Assembly: GCA_902826485.1 (NCBI GenBank)
Contig: CADEEZ010000004.1
Coordinates: 140,853 to 204,852, forward strand
Reading direction: 5' to 3'
DNA from: an uncultured Gammaproteobacteria bacterium
GTDB lineage: Bacteria; Pseudomonadota; Gammaproteobacteria; Berkiellales; Berkiellaceae
Length of the DNA: 64,000 nt
Below are positions 18,639-27,525 of this stretch, in pieces. Both the position numbers and the translations under genes were made by a program. The stretch's first letter is position 1; each line of letters starts with the position of its first letter. Below the pieces are notes generated by a model, which made no database searches, had not been told where the DNA came from, and saw only the letters and a list, made by a program, of their open reading frames with translations.

Positions 18639-19869
18639 TCCCCATGCTTTTTTCTGTAAAGTATTGCTTAATCGATAAATTATCTAAGCAGAGCAAACTC
18701 ATGCCTTTTAGCCAAGTGGGTAATCGTTGGCTTGAATAATAAGTGGCAATCTTATCAGTTGTTTGAATATAATCTTGTTGTACTGTTTTTCGCGCTTTAT
18801 CATAATCATTTAACATAGCCGCTGAGCCAATATAGGCTTGTTCTGTGTTTTGAGTAAATAGATTAACAAGGCTGGCAATATCTTGAATACTCAAATTAAA
18901 CCCTTGAGCGGCAATAGGATGTAGAAAATGCGCAGAATTACCCATTAATAGGGCTCTTCGAGCTATTTGCTGCTTTGCTATTTTCATGTTTAGGGGCACT
19001 TGAATTCTGTTGGTGATTGCTTCAAACGCTAATCGCCCTCCCATCAAATTTTTTAATTTTGCTAAAAAATCTTCCGCGGTTAAATCTTGAGTGCACTTTG
19101 CAAGTTGAGATGGCATGGTGAGTACCATTGTCATCTGCTCACCTGAGCCATAAGGCAATAAAGCAAGTGCCCCTCCTTCTTGGGTAAATCGCTCATACGC
19201 AATATAGTCATGATGTTGATTTAACTTAACATTGGCAATAATGGCCGTATGACCATAATCAAAATCACTGTCTGATATCCCTAGGCTTTTTTTGACCAGC
19301 GAATGGGGGCCATCAGAACCAATCACGCACTTTGTATTGATGGTCATAGGCTTATTATTTTGAGCGACATCAAGATAAGCTACTTGCCAACCGCCAGTAA
19401 TAGGCTTAATGGCAACCTGCGTACTGGGTTGCACCCAGGTCAGCATTTTGCAAGATTGGCACTTTTCTTGTAAGCGGGCAAGTAATAAATTTTCAAGGAG
19501 CTTAATTTGAATAATATAACCAAGCGCGTCATAATTTTTAGGCGAATGAAAATGAAACTGACCCAATGCTTTTTGCATCGAGACTTTTACCTGTTTAATT
19601 GGTGTCAAAAAACCACTTGTATTTACTTCTTCAGGCCAAATACCTAAATTATCAAAAAATAGTTTTGTGCCTTGGTTAATGGCCAAAGTTTTTTGATTAA
19701 AATCATGACAATGTTGATTTTCATTGTCTGCAGGGGTAGGTTCTTTTTGCTCTAACACTAATAACCGTAAATGGGGGCAAGATTGCATCAAACTTAATGC
19801 CAAAGTTGCACCTACTAATCCGCCCCCAATGATCACTAAATCAAAATCGACCTGCTGATTTTTGTGCAT
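18631..19869 (-). CDS. ubiH: FAD-dependent ubiquinone biosynthesis hydroxylase (UbiH-like)
   Basis: A 412-residue paralogue of the next gene. It shows VIIGGGLVGATLALSL at the N-terminus, CVIGSDGPHSLVKKSLGI in the middle and LLMGNSAHFLHPIAAQGFNL near the C-terminus. The AAQGFNL variant is typical of UbiH. Gene order pepP-ubiH-ubiI matches enterobacteria. The start overlaps the pepP stop by one base, indicating translational coupling. It likely hydroxylates an octaprenyl-methoxyphenol intermediate of ubiquinone synthesis at the membrane. Confidence 0.88.
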   Translation of the reverse strand: MHKNQQVDFDLVIIGGGLVGATLALSLMQSCPHLRLLVLEQKEPTPADNENQHCHDFNQKTLAINQGTKLFFDNLGIWPEEVNTSGFLTPIKQVKVSMQKALGQFHFHSPKNYDALGYIIQIKLLENLLLARLQEKCQSCKMLTWVQPSTQVAIKPITGGWQVAYLDVAQNNKPMTINTKCVIGSDGPHSLVKKSLGISDSDFDYGHTAIIANVKLNQHHDYIAYERFTQEGGALALLPYGSGEQMTMVLTMPSQLAKCTQDLTAEDFLAKLKNLMGGRLAFEAITNRIQVPLNMKIAKQQIARRALLMGNSAHFLHPIAAQGFNLSIQDIASLVNLFTQNTEQAYIGSAAMLNDYDKARKTVQQDYIQTTDKIATYYSSQRLPTWLKGMSLLCLDNLSIKQYFTEKSMGIA

Positions 19870-21188
19870 TATTGGCTCATGAGATGCTGAATATCTGAAA
19901 TGGTTTTGGGCGCAGCTTCCGTTAAATTTTTATGCCCAAGTTCAGTCACCAGAATATCGTCTTCTATTCTAATGCCTATGCCCAACCATTTTGGGTCTAG
20001 ATGAGTGTTTTTTAATAACAATGAAGAGAAATAAAGCCCAGGCTCTACGGTTAACACCATACCTGGCGCTAATTTTCTAGATTGATTGTCTACTTTGTAT
20101 TCGCCGGTATCATGCACATCTATCCCTAACCAATGCCCTGAATTGTGCATATAAAAAGGCTGATAGAGATTTTTTTGAATGATACCTTGTTTATCGTCTT
20201 GCAATATTTTTAAATCGAGTAGCCCTTGCACCATGATATCTAAGACTTTATCTTGAATGTCGCTGAAAGCAACGCCGGGTTTAATAATATTGATCGCCGC
20301 CACTTGGGCTGCCAGCACCAATTCATAAATCGCTTGTTGCGGCGCACTAAATTGGCCATTGACGGGAAAAGTGCGTGTGATATCCGCACAATAATATTGG
20401 TATTCACATGCCGCATCGACTAATACTAAGTCTTTATCTACTAATTTTTTATTATTATTCACATAATGCAAAATGCACGCATTCTCTCCTCCCCCCACAA
20501 TACTGGTATAAGCAGGCGAACGCGCACCTTGCGCATAAAATTCGTGAATATATTCTGCCTCTAGAGCATATTCCATCATACCAGGCTTGGTTTTTTGCAT
20601 GGCGCGTATATGGGCTTGACAAGAAATATCGGCGGCTTTTTGCAGTAACACAATTTCTTCAGGCTGTTTAAATAATCGCATTTCATGCAAAATTTTTCTA
20701 GCGTCTTTTAGGGTATCTGGACTCGTGGCGCCTTTACGATTTTTTGACTTAAGGGTATTGATCCAATCCATTATCTGTTTGTGCCAGCTGGGTGATGCAC
20801 CAAAATCAAAATAAATTTGCTTTGCGCCTTGCAGTAGAGCCAACATTTTAAACGTTAGCGCATCTAATGAAAAAACGTCGGTAAATTGTTTGGTTTGTTT
20901 CATCCCCTCGACGCCTAACCGTGGCCCCACCCACTGAATTTCCATGGTGTCTGAGTCTTTACAAAATAATATCGATTCAGCCCCCGCCGACGTTTTTTTA
21001 ATGACCAGGAATAAATCGGTTTCTTCTAGACCAGTTAAATAATAAAAATCACTATTTTGCCTATAGCCATATTCTGTGTCGTTGCTGCGAATTTTGGCTT
21101 CTGCAGATTTTAAAAGAAGAACCGATTCAGTGGGCAGTTGGTCGATAAGTTTTTGAACACGTGCAATATAATGCTTAGTGTAATCCAT
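19869..21188 (-). CDS. pepP: Xaa-Pro aminopeptidase P
   Basis: A dinuclear metal peptidase that removes an N-terminal residue before proline. The 439 residues match E. coli PepP length. The N-terminal domain carries RQNSDFYYLTG. The pita-bread catalytic domain holds the metal ligands in VDAACEYQYYCADITRTFP (two Asp), HNSGHWLGIDVHDTG (His), TVEPGLYF (Glu) and GIRIEDDILV (Glu). It overlaps the ygfB-type gene upstream by 14 bp and ubiH by one base, forming a compact operon. Confidence 0.95.
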   Translation of the reverse strand: MDYTKHYIARVQKLIDQLPTESVLLLKSAEAKIRSNDTEYGYRQNSDFYYLTGLEETDLFLVIKKTSAGAESILFCKDSDTMEIQWVGPRLGVEGMKQTKQFTDVFSLDALTFKMLALLQGAKQIYFDFGASPSWHKQIMDWINTLKSKNRKGATSPDTLKDARKILHEMRLFKQPEEIVLLQKAADISCQAHIRAMQKTKPGMMEYALEAEYIHEFYAQGARSPAYTSIVGGGENACILHYVNNNKKLVDKDLVLVDAACEYQYYCADITRTFPVNGQFSAPQQAIYELVLAAQVAAINIIKPGVAFSDIQDKVLDIMVQGLLDLKILQDDKQGIIQKNLYQPFYMHNSGHWLGIDVHDTGEYKVDNQSRKLAPGMVLTVEPGLYFSSLLLKNTHLDPKWLGIGIRIEDDILVTELGHKNLTEAAPKTISDIQHLMSQ

Positions 21189-21762
21189 GATTGCTTTGTC
21201 CTTGTAATATCAACGTCTCTGAACATTCTTCGAAAATGAGAATGGTGGCGATTTTTAAATATTCGACCAATTCGATATAATTTTTTTCACTTTCGTTATT
21301 TTCTTCTGCGTGCGGATCGAGTTTTTGAATTTGGGCAATGTCTTCTAATGCTTCTCTCACATTAGGCTGACTCCAAATAGCCGGTTCAGGGCTACCTAAG
21401 CCTAAGCCATAAATAAACCCTTTACACCAATCAGCAACCGCCTGCAGCCTGATTTCAATCGGCTCCTCGTCATCGGGTAACAACAAACCCAGTTGGCAGA
21501 GGGGGTGGGTTAAATCTTGAAAACAGCACTTTAATAATTTTTCGAGTTGCTGAGTGCAGGCTTCTGGCAAATGACTAAGTTCTTCAGCTAATATAGTCTT
21601 TTCGATTTGCGCTAGCCAATAAGCTAGGTCTTTTTCACGGCCCGTACAAATAATCCCCAAGCATAAGCCCTGAATCTCTGAGAGCACATAAGGGCTTTGG
21701 TGAGTATCTAAAAATTCGCTTAAGGCATTCAACTCTTCAAAAGCCAATTGTTTCACCGCCAT
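21175..21762 (-). CDS. ygfB: YgfB/YecA (UPF0149) family protein
   Basis: The start is set at ATG 21762, preceded by GCGAGAGAGAA, giving 195 residues (E. coli YgfB about 192). The frame is open to 21792 but without a ribosome site. It has the helical UPF0149 pattern, including WCKGFIYGLGL and the acidic C-terminal half. The function in this organism is unknown; in Pseudomonas a YgfB homologue affects a regulatory circuit for beta-lactam resistance. It heads the ygfB-pepP-ubiH-ubiI operon, back to back with zapA. Confidence 0.88.
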   Translation of the reverse strand: MAVKQLAFEELNALSEFLDTHQSPYVLSEIQGLCLGIICTGREKDLAYWLAQIEKTILAEELSHLPEACTQQLEKLLKCCFQDLTHPLCQLGLLLPDDEEPIEIRLQAVADWCKGFIYGLGLGSPEPAIWSQPNVREALEDIAQIQKLDPHAEENNESEKNYIELVEYLKIATILIFEECSETLILQGQSNHGLH

Positions 21763-21846
21763 TTCTCTCTCGCTTGTCTTCAGGTTTACCAAATGAATAT
21801 GGTATATATTAATTAGAGATTTATAAACCCAGGAGAGCGCAAACTT

Positions 21847-22326
21847 ATGACAACTCAGAATAATGGTCGGCCCCCTAAAAGCCTATCGGTCAGAATTCTA
21901 GATAAAGAATACCAAATTGCCTGTCCTCCAGGTGCTGAGGCTGATCTACAACTCAGCGCACAATATTTAGATAGGCAAATGAAATCCATTCGACGTACAG
22001 GCAAGGTTGTTGGCTTAGAGCGTATTGCTGTAATGGCGGGATTAAATACCGCTTATGAATTACTTAAATCTACTCGCCAAGTTTCTTCTGCTGCCCCAGC
22101 TGAAGACCTTGCCTCTGAGATGTCGTCTCCTTTAGTGAACGAAAAGTTAACCGAATTAAAGAACCGAATTGACGAAGCCCTTTCAGCAAAAAGTGATCCC
22201 GTTACGCATATCGCACCCGACTTTAACCATACAACCCGTGAACCTACCCGAAATGCCGAATCGCTTTTATGGCCAGAAGAAGAAGAAACTAGTTTGCAAG
22301 TGAGCGCACTCGAAGTAGAATATTAA
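21847..22326 (+). CDS. zapA: Cell division protein ZapA, long form
   Basis: ZapA crosslinks FtsZ filaments at the division site. The first ~100 residues match the family: SLSVRILDKEYQIACPPGAE, then LQLSAQYLDRQM and GLERIAVMAGLNTAYELL. The protein is 159 residues, about 50 more than E. coli ZapA; the extra is an acidic C-terminal tail ending in EEEETSLQVSALEVEY. AGGAG lies 11 bp before ATG 21847. Position is the classic one: back to back with ygfB and directly before 6S RNA. Confidence 0.93.
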   Translation: MTTQNNGRPPKSLSVRILDKEYQIACPPGAEADLQLSAQYLDRQMKSIRRTGKVVGLERIAVMAGLNTAYELLKSTRQVSSAAPAEDLASEMSSPLVNEKLTELKNRIDEALSAKSDPVTHIAPDFNHTTREPTRNAESLLWPEEEETSLQVSALEVEY

Positions 22327-22328
22327 TG

Positions 22329-22524
22329 TGTGTCCCCGAAAAGGCTCGATAGCATCCCTATGATATTTGAGCCGATACTGTCAGATTAGGGGCCAGCGTA
22401 AGATTGCTGTTGTGCAAGACCATGGCCTTAAGTGCCTAGTGGGAAGCCTGATGCGATTGCAAGGCCACCAACATGAACCCCTGGGTTCAAATCTGCATGA
22501 TGTAACGACCTTTTGGAGGGCACC
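22329..22524 (+). ncRNA. ssrS: 6S RNA
   Basis: The 200-bp gap between zapA and 5-formyl-THF cyclo-ligase is the conserved site of 6S RNA, the sigma-70 holoenzyme mimic. The ends can form a closing stem: CCCCGAAAAGG near 22333 pairs with CCTTTTGGAGG near 22509, with two mismatches. An internal GCCTAGTGGGAAGCC block and CCCTGGGTTCAAATC fit the second half of the rod. Exact ends are estimated. The 3' end overlaps the ribosome site of the next gene. Confidence 0.85.
22515..22520 (+). promoter_or_regulatory. Shine-Dalgarno inside the 6S RNA 3' stem
   Basis: GGAGGG at 22515-22520 lies 6 bp before the TTG start of ygfA and decides that start. The same bases form the 3' strand of the predicted 6S closing stem. 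In an unprocessed transcript, folding of 6S would therefore hide this ribosome site. Confidence 0.55.
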
Positions 22525-22526
22525 GC

Positions 22527-23150
22527 TTGATTGTGAGCAAAGATCATATTGTTAACGAAAAGTCTGCAATTCGTCAGTACCTTCTGTCTACGAGATTGAA
22601 TTTGTCGGATGAGGATAGGCTTGCTTGGGACCAACAAATTTTTAATACCCTTATTACTTGTCCTTTTTTCCAAAAAGCGAATCAAATTGCTTGCTTTGTT
22701 TCACACCTTAATGAACCTAATTTGATTCCCTTACTCTTGAACTATCTCCAAACTCACCCTGAGCTGCTTCAGCAAAAATCGCTTTATCTTCCTATTTTAA
22801 AAAAATCGGCTACTGGTTCTTACTTAAGTTTTGGCCTGTGCACCGCGCAATCAAAGTATAAAAGTAATTTATATGGCATACCTGAGCCAGATATTACCCT
22901 TGAATCGGAATTAGAGGCCAATGAACTCGATTTGATTCTCATGCCTTTGGTTGGATTTACTTCCGCTAAAAAAAGAATCGGCATGGGGGGAGGATTTTAT
23001 GACCGTACGCTTAGCTTTAAGTTAACCCACCCCAATACTAAGCCTTATTTGGTGGGCATTGCTTATGACTGTCAGAAATTCGACTCTATTCCTGTCGAGC
23101 AACATGATATTGCTTTAAATAATGTTGTTACCGAAAGCCAGGTTTATTAA
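22527..23150 (+). CDS. ygfA: 5-formyltetrahydrofolate cyclo-ligase
   Basis: This ATP-dependent enzyme converts 5-formyl-THF to methenyl-THF. The 207 residues carry KSAIRQYLLSTRLN at the N-terminus, LPILKKSATGSYLSF, and the diagnostic LILMPLVGFTSAKKRIGMGG followed by GFYDRTL. The start is TTG 22527, 6 bp after GGAGGG; no ATG is close. In E. coli the gene lies downstream of 6S RNA in the same transcript and is linked to biofilm and persister traits. The same arrangement is seen here. Confidence 0.95.
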   Translation: MIVSKDHIVNEKSAIRQYLLSTRLNLSDEDRLAWDQQIFNTLITCPFFQKANQIACFVSHLNEPNLIPLLLNYLQTHPELLQQKSLYLPILKKSATGSYLSFGLCTAQSKYKSNLYGIPEPDITLESELEANELDLILMPLVGFTSAKKRIGMGGGFYDRTLSFKLTHPNTKPYLVGIAYDCQKFDSIPVEQHDIALNNVVTESQVY

Positions 23151-23155
23151 TTAAA

Positions 23156-23251
23156 TTAGCGCAAACCTACCATCACCATGCTCGTCACCACCAACCCAAT
23201 AATAACTATGCCCGCAAATACCCATAACATGTCGGGTTTTTTTATTCTCAT
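23156..23251 (-). CDS. Possible 31-residue single-span membrane peptide
   Basis: On the minus strand, ATG 23251 opens MRIKKPDMLWVFAGIVIIGL and continues to a stop at 23156. It is a short basic head, then one hydrophobic helix, a plausible small inner-membrane protein. A GGAG lies 11 bp before the start, rather far. It fills most of the gap between ygfA and the EVE gene. The KKPDMLWV head followed by a single span reminds me of small conserved proteobacterial peptides, but I cannot confirm conservation. Confidence 0.5.
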   Translation of the reverse strand: MRIKKPDMLWVFAGIVIIGLVVTSMVMVGLR

Positions 23252-23298
23252 TGAAAAGTAGACTCCAAACTAGATAGATTAACCCGTATAATTAACAC

Positions 23299-23769
23299 AT
23301 GAATTACTGGCTGCTCAAGTCTGAACCTAAGTCGTTCAGCATAAATAAATTAAGTTCTTTGCCACACCAAAAAGATATTTGGGATGGGGTGAGAAACTAT
23401 CAAGCACGAAATTTCTTAAAATCGATGAAAGTAGGCGACTTAGCTTTTTTTTATCATTCTAGTTGTGACGTGCCGGGTATTGTTGGTATCGTCAAAATTA
23501 TTGGTGCGGGCATTCCTGATCCCACTCAATTTGATCCCCGTTCAGATTATTATGATCCTAAATCCACCCCAGATAAACCAAGATGGATTACCGTGGAAGT
23601 CCAATTGGTTGACACGCTCGATCCCATCGTGACCTTAACGCAATTAAAAGCCATTGAAAAATTAGGGGATTGGGCCTTACTAAAAAAAGGCAATCGATTA
23701 TCGGTTTTACCGGTTACGCCTCTTCAATGGCGAACCATTACCACGCTTAAATCCCTTAAAACCAAATAA
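23299..23769 (+). CDS. EVE domain protein
   Basis: A 156-residue protein made of one EVE domain, a PUA-like fold that binds modified bases in RNA or DNA. Signature parts are MNYWLLKSEPKSFS, WDGVRNYQARNFLKSMKVGD and FFYHSSCDVPGIVGIVKI, then KPRWITVEVQLVD. Bacterial stand-alone EVE proteins are often near zapA/ygfA and rpiA, as here. The modified base recognised is not known. rpiA begins directly after its stop. Confidence 0.93.
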   Translation: MNYWLLKSEPKSFSINKLSSLPHQKDIWDGVRNYQARNFLKSMKVGDLAFFYHSSCDVPGIVGIVKIIGAGIPDPTQFDPRSDYYDPKSTPDKPRWITVEVQLVDTLDPIVTLTQLKAIEKLGDWALLKKGNRLSVLPVTPLQWRTITTLKSLKTK

Positions 23770-23778
23770 GTGAACACC

Positions 23779-24477
23779 ATGATGAACGACAGTAAAAAAA
23801 ATGCGTCTGCCCTAAAACAAGTTGCTGCTCAAGGGGCGATTGATTATATCAAAGCACACTATGAAGAACCTTTTGTGTTAGGCGTGGGAACAGGCTCTAC
23901 GACTTTATGTTTTGTGGAATTACTGCCAAGCATCAAACACTTAATTATCGGCGCGGTGCCTTCTTCTGTGGGCACAGAAGACGCGTTGAAAAAACTCGGG
24001 TTTCCTATTTTTGATTCTAACAGCCATGAAATATTGGTATACGTGGATGGTGCTGATGAAGTCAACGCCTTATTTCAGTGCATTAAAGGCGGTGGTGCTG
24101 CTTTAACACGTGAAAAAATCTTGGCCACCCAGGCTAAAAAGTTTATTTGTATTGCCGATGAATCTAAAAAAGTGCGTGCTTTAGGCAGTTTTCCTGTGGC
24201 CATCGAAGTGCATCCTATGGCCAGAAGTTATGTCGCCAGAAAATTAGTGGTGATGGGGGCAAACCCCGTGTATCGAGAAAAAGTGGTCACCGATAATGGC
24301 AACCTTATTTTAGATACTTACGATTTAAATTTAAACAAACCCATTGAAACAGAACATAAAATTAAACAAATCACCGGCGTAGTCGAAACCGGTATTTTTG
24401 CTGAACGCGCTGCAGATATTTTGATTTTAGGTACGGAAAAAGGCCCTCAAGTGAGTGTCACTAAATCTCCTCTTTAA
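23779..24477 (+). CDS. rpiA: Ribose-5-phosphate isomerase A
   Basis: This enzyme interconverts ribose-5-P and ribulose-5-P, linking the pentose phosphate branch to nucleotide synthesis. Motifs are VLGVGTGSTTLCFVE, YVDGADEVN, CIKGGGAALTREKI and the C-terminal TGVVETGIFAERAADILILG. A GTG start at 23770 abuts the EVE stop; ATG 23779 is preferred but 23782 is also possible. About 232 residues, against 219 in E. coli. The last 17 bp overlap the end of the converging ABC permease gene. Confidence 0.95.
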   Translation: MMNDSKKNASALKQVAAQGAIDYIKAHYEEPFVLGVGTGSTTLCFVELLPSIKHLIIGAVPSSVGTEDALKKLGFPIFDSNSHEILVYVDGADEVNALFQCIKGGGAALTREKILATQAKKFICIADESKKVRALGSFPVAIEVHPMARSYVARKLVVMGANPVYREKVVTDNGNLILDTYDLNLNKPIETEHKIKQITGVVETGIFAERAADILILGTEKGPQVSVTKSPL

Positions 24478-26866
24478 GCAAAACCATCGGGGACGTGTTG
24501 ATCACTTTATAAGTGGTCAACCAACCTATTAATACAGTAAATAGTGCTCCTAACCCTGCCCCATAAATAACATATTCCCAACTGGGTAAATACGTTACAT
24601 TTAAACGCTTACTCAATAAAACTGCTAAAATAATGGCGCCAAATACCCCAAAGCCCCCACTTAATGCACCTATCACACTAAACTCAGCCAAGACCAGCTT
24701 TCTAAGTTCGAACTTGCTTGCGCCTATACTCCTCAACAAAGCACTTTCATATTGACGCGCATAAAAAGTGAGTGAAACCATCGCAAAATAAACCAAACAA
24801 ACTAAAGCAAAAATAACCCCCAAAATATATTTTAAGGCGGTGATGACTTTGGTTAACACTAGGGTCACTTGTTGTAAACTCAATTTTACATCTATTAAGG
24901 TGATGGCCGGAAACTGTTTCAAAAATCGACTTGTTTTTTCTAATTGATTTTCGGGTAAATAAAGGCTGGTAATATAAGTTTTAGGAAAATTATCTAATAC
25001 TTTTTCAGGAAAGATAACAAAAAAATTAGGTTTAAAACTTTCCCATTTTAAAGTTCGGATATTAATAACTTTGCCACTGATTTTCTGCCCGCCCACATCA
25101 AAACTTAAGGTATCTCCTAATTTTGCTTCAATACTATTGGCAAAATTTTGTTCGATGGATATCACAGATTGTGAAGACCATTGTTGTCCCCAAGCAGCCC
25201 CCTCGATAATTTGATTGTCTTGAGGTAGTGTATTCATATAAGATACGTTTAAATTACGATGATAAAGACGAGGTTGATTATTCACAGACGTCAGCCTAGC
25301 GGTTAGCATTGGCGCTAAATTTAGTTTTACGCCTTCTTTTTCCCAAAATTGTTCAATCTTATTTTTATTGCTATCTGTGACATTGATCATAAACTGATTG
25401 GGCGTATTAGCAGGAATACTGTTTAACCAATTACCAAAATAATCATTAAAAATAGCCCAGATTAATCCTGATAATAAAAATAAAACACTTAATTGCGTTA
25501 CCAATAAGCTGTTTTCACTTTTTCTAGAATGAATCAATAAACTCCCTAAATTTACGGGTAAAAATTTGATTAATCCTAAAATAGAATAAAATAAAAAATA
25601 TAAAATTATCGTAACCAACATTAAATAAGAAAAGAGCATTAACACATCAACATAATTTTGAACATATAACAACAATAATAGAATAATCGCGCCCATGGCG
25701 GTTAAATAAACAGGCCAATCAGATTGCGTAGCAACTTCTTTTCTCAATAAGTACAAAGGTGAAATTTTAAGGGTTTGTATAATAGGCATAAAAGCAAAGC
25801 CATATAATATTAATAATGAACTTGCTGCTTGCATAAAAACAATTTTAACAAAATCAAAACTAATTAAATAATGGGTACTAAAAGAAATATAGTCAGGATA
25901 GGTATTGTGCAAAATCGCGACCCCTAAAACGGCCATCCCCATCGATATCAACACCGCGCTTAATCCAAAAAATAAAAATCCGAAAAAATAATTTTTTCGT
26001 ATCGTTTGAATACTACAGCCAAAAGTTTTAAGCAAAGCAATGGTTAAAATATTTTCAGCTGCATAGGCTTTAGCCAAAATAATCATCCCTAAACCAGATA
26101 ACATAACCGTTAACACAATAAAAATCCCAATATATCTTTCGGCTAAATTAAATACCGAGTTGGCAAAAGGCCTCCCCTCTTGAACAGAATAAATTTTTAA
26201 TTGCTTAAAGTGTTGTTTAACTTCTTGGGTAAAAGTTCGAAAATCTTGTGATTCAGCCTCTATGAACAACTGATATAATACCCGAGAATAAGACTGAATT
26301 AATCCTGTTTTATCTACATCTTCTATTCGAATCATGATTTTGGGCGCCAACATAAATGCCATGCCTGCCCTTGCAGGTTCTGATAAAATAATGCCCGTTA
26401 TTTTAAAGTGCGCATTCCCCAGTTGTATATCATCAGATAAATTAACCCCTAAACGTGTTTTTAATGCTTCATCTATCCAAATTTGATTAGCATTCAATTT
26501 TGGATTATCCAATATTTGGTCATTCACCAATTTTATTTGTGTTTTACCTTTGAGTGGGAAGTTTTGTTCCACTGCCCTGACGTGTGATAAAGCTGAACTG
26601 TTATTCGCAATCGCCATGCTGGTAAAATTAATGGTTTTGGAAAATTTAATGGGATATTTTTTAGCGAAGGTATAAATTTCTTGCGGTAACGATTGATTCG
26701 ATTCTATGCTGCCATCTGCGCCCATGACTTCACTGGCCGTAAAATTAAAATTTCGCTGTAATGCATCGGTTAGTAACCATAAAAAAGAACTTAATGTCGC
26801 TAAAATAAAAAAGATTAAAAACAACACTAAAATATGTTTCGAGCGCATCAGCTTTAACATATTCAT
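24461..26866 (-). CDS. ybbP: FtsX-like ABC transporter permease (YbbP type)
   Basis: The protein has 801 residues (E. coli YbbP about 804). It has one membrane span at the N-terminus, a large periplasmic MacB-like domain, and groups of membrane segments in two FtsX domains (near 245-345 and 680-795), with further spans in the middle. The LLRSIGASKFELRKLVLAEF stretch is a typical FtsX cytoplasmic loop. With the ATPase it forms a MacB/LolCDE-like mechanotransmitting system. It overlaps the ATPase gene by 4 bp. The cargo is unknown; the link with tesA, seen also in E. coli, suggests lipids or lysolipids. Confidence 0.9.
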   Translation of the reverse strand: MNMLKLMRSKHILVLFLIFFILATLSSFLWLLTDALQRNFNFTASEVMGADGSIESNQSLPQEIYTFAKKYPIKFSKTINFTSMAIANNSSALSHVRAVEQNFPLKGKTQIKLVNDQILDNPKLNANQIWIDEALKTRLGVNLSDDIQLGNAHFKITGIILSEPARAGMAFMLAPKIMIRIEDVDKTGLIQSYSRVLYQLFIEAESQDFRTFTQEVKQHFKQLKIYSVQEGRPFANSVFNLAERYIGIFIVLTVMLSGLGMIILAKAYAAENILTIALLKTFGCSIQTIRKNYFFGFLFFGLSAVLISMGMAVLGVAILHNTYPDYISFSTHYLISFDFVKIVFMQAASSLLILYGFAFMPIIQTLKISPLYLLRKEVATQSDWPVYLTAMGAIILLLLLYVQNYVDVLMLFSYLMLVTIILYFLFYSILGLIKFLPVNLGSLLIHSRKSENSLLVTQLSVLFLLSGLIWAIFNDYFGNWLNSIPANTPNQFMINVTDSNKNKIEQFWEKEGVKLNLAPMLTARLTSVNNQPRLYHRNLNVSYMNTLPQDNQIIEGAAWGQQWSSQSVISIEQNFANSIEAKLGDTLSFDVGGQKISGKVINIRTLKWESFKPNFFVIFPEKVLDNFPKTYITSLYLPENQLEKTSRFLKQFPAITLIDVKLSLQQVTLVLTKVITALKYILGVIFALVCLVYFAMVSLTFYARQYESALLRSIGASKFELRKLVLAEFSVIGALSGGFGVFGAIILAVLLSKRLNVTYLPSWEYVIYGAGLGALFTVLIGWLTTYKVINTSPMVLLKEEI

Positions 26867-27525
26867 ACTAATTTGCCAGCTTTAAGATTGATAACAGAAT
26901 GCGTTTTATTTGCAATTTCTTTATCATGTGTCACGAGCACCAAGGTTGTATTGGCTTGCTTATTTAAATCAAACAACAATTCTACAATCATGCTGCCTGT
27001 GTTATCATCTAAATTTCCAGTGGGTTCATCTGCAAAAATGATTTTGGGTTGAGTTACATAAGCCCTGGCAATGGCAACACGTTGTTGTTCTCCCCCTGAT
27101 AATTGCTTTGGCAAGTGTTCTAAACGTTCACCCAAGCCAATTTTTTGTAGTAACGAAATGGCTTGTTGTTTCGCCACTTTATTTTTTTGTAAGGTTAAGG
27201 GCAACATAATGTTTTCTAGTGCGGTTAAATGGGGTAACAAATGAAACGATTGAAATACAAACCCCACTTGCCCTGCTCGTAACTGGGTTCGTTGTTCTTC
27301 ATCTAAAAGTGATATTTCTTTATTCAGCAAGATAATTTTTCCTGAAGTCGGCACATCTAACCCTGCCAATAAACTCAGCAGTGTTGACTTTCCCGATCCT
27401 GATGCGCCCAATATGGCCACGGTTTCACCTGCCTTTACGCTCATGGAAATATCGCTTAATATTTCAAGACGGGTTTGACCTGTATACACACTTTTACTTA
27501 CTTGGTCGGTGCTAATGATAGTCAT
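26863..27525 (-). CDS. ybbA: ABC transporter ATP-binding protein (YbbA type)
   Basis: A 220-residue LolD/MacB-type ATPase. It has Walker A GASGSGKSTLLSLLAG, signature LSGGEQQRVAIARAY, Walker B IIFADEPTGNLD and the H-loop LVTHD. The frame stays open to 27669 inside tesA, but that extension is an antiparallel shadow; the ATG at 27525, preceded by TTGGAAATTAAC, matches the family N-terminus. Its start codon overlaps that of tesA on the other strand. The partner permease follows with a 4-bp overlap. Confidence 0.93.
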   Translation of the reverse strand: MTIISTDQVSKSVYTGQTRLEILSDISMSVKAGETVAILGASGSGKSTLLSLLAGLDVPTSGKIILLNKEISLLDEEQRTQLRAGQVGFVFQSFHLLPHLTALENIMLPLTLQKNKVAKQQAISLLQKIGLGERLEHLPKQLSGGEQQRVAIARAYVTQPKIIFADEPTGNLDDNTGSMIVELLFDLNKQANTTLVLVTHDKEIANKTHSVINLKAGKLV

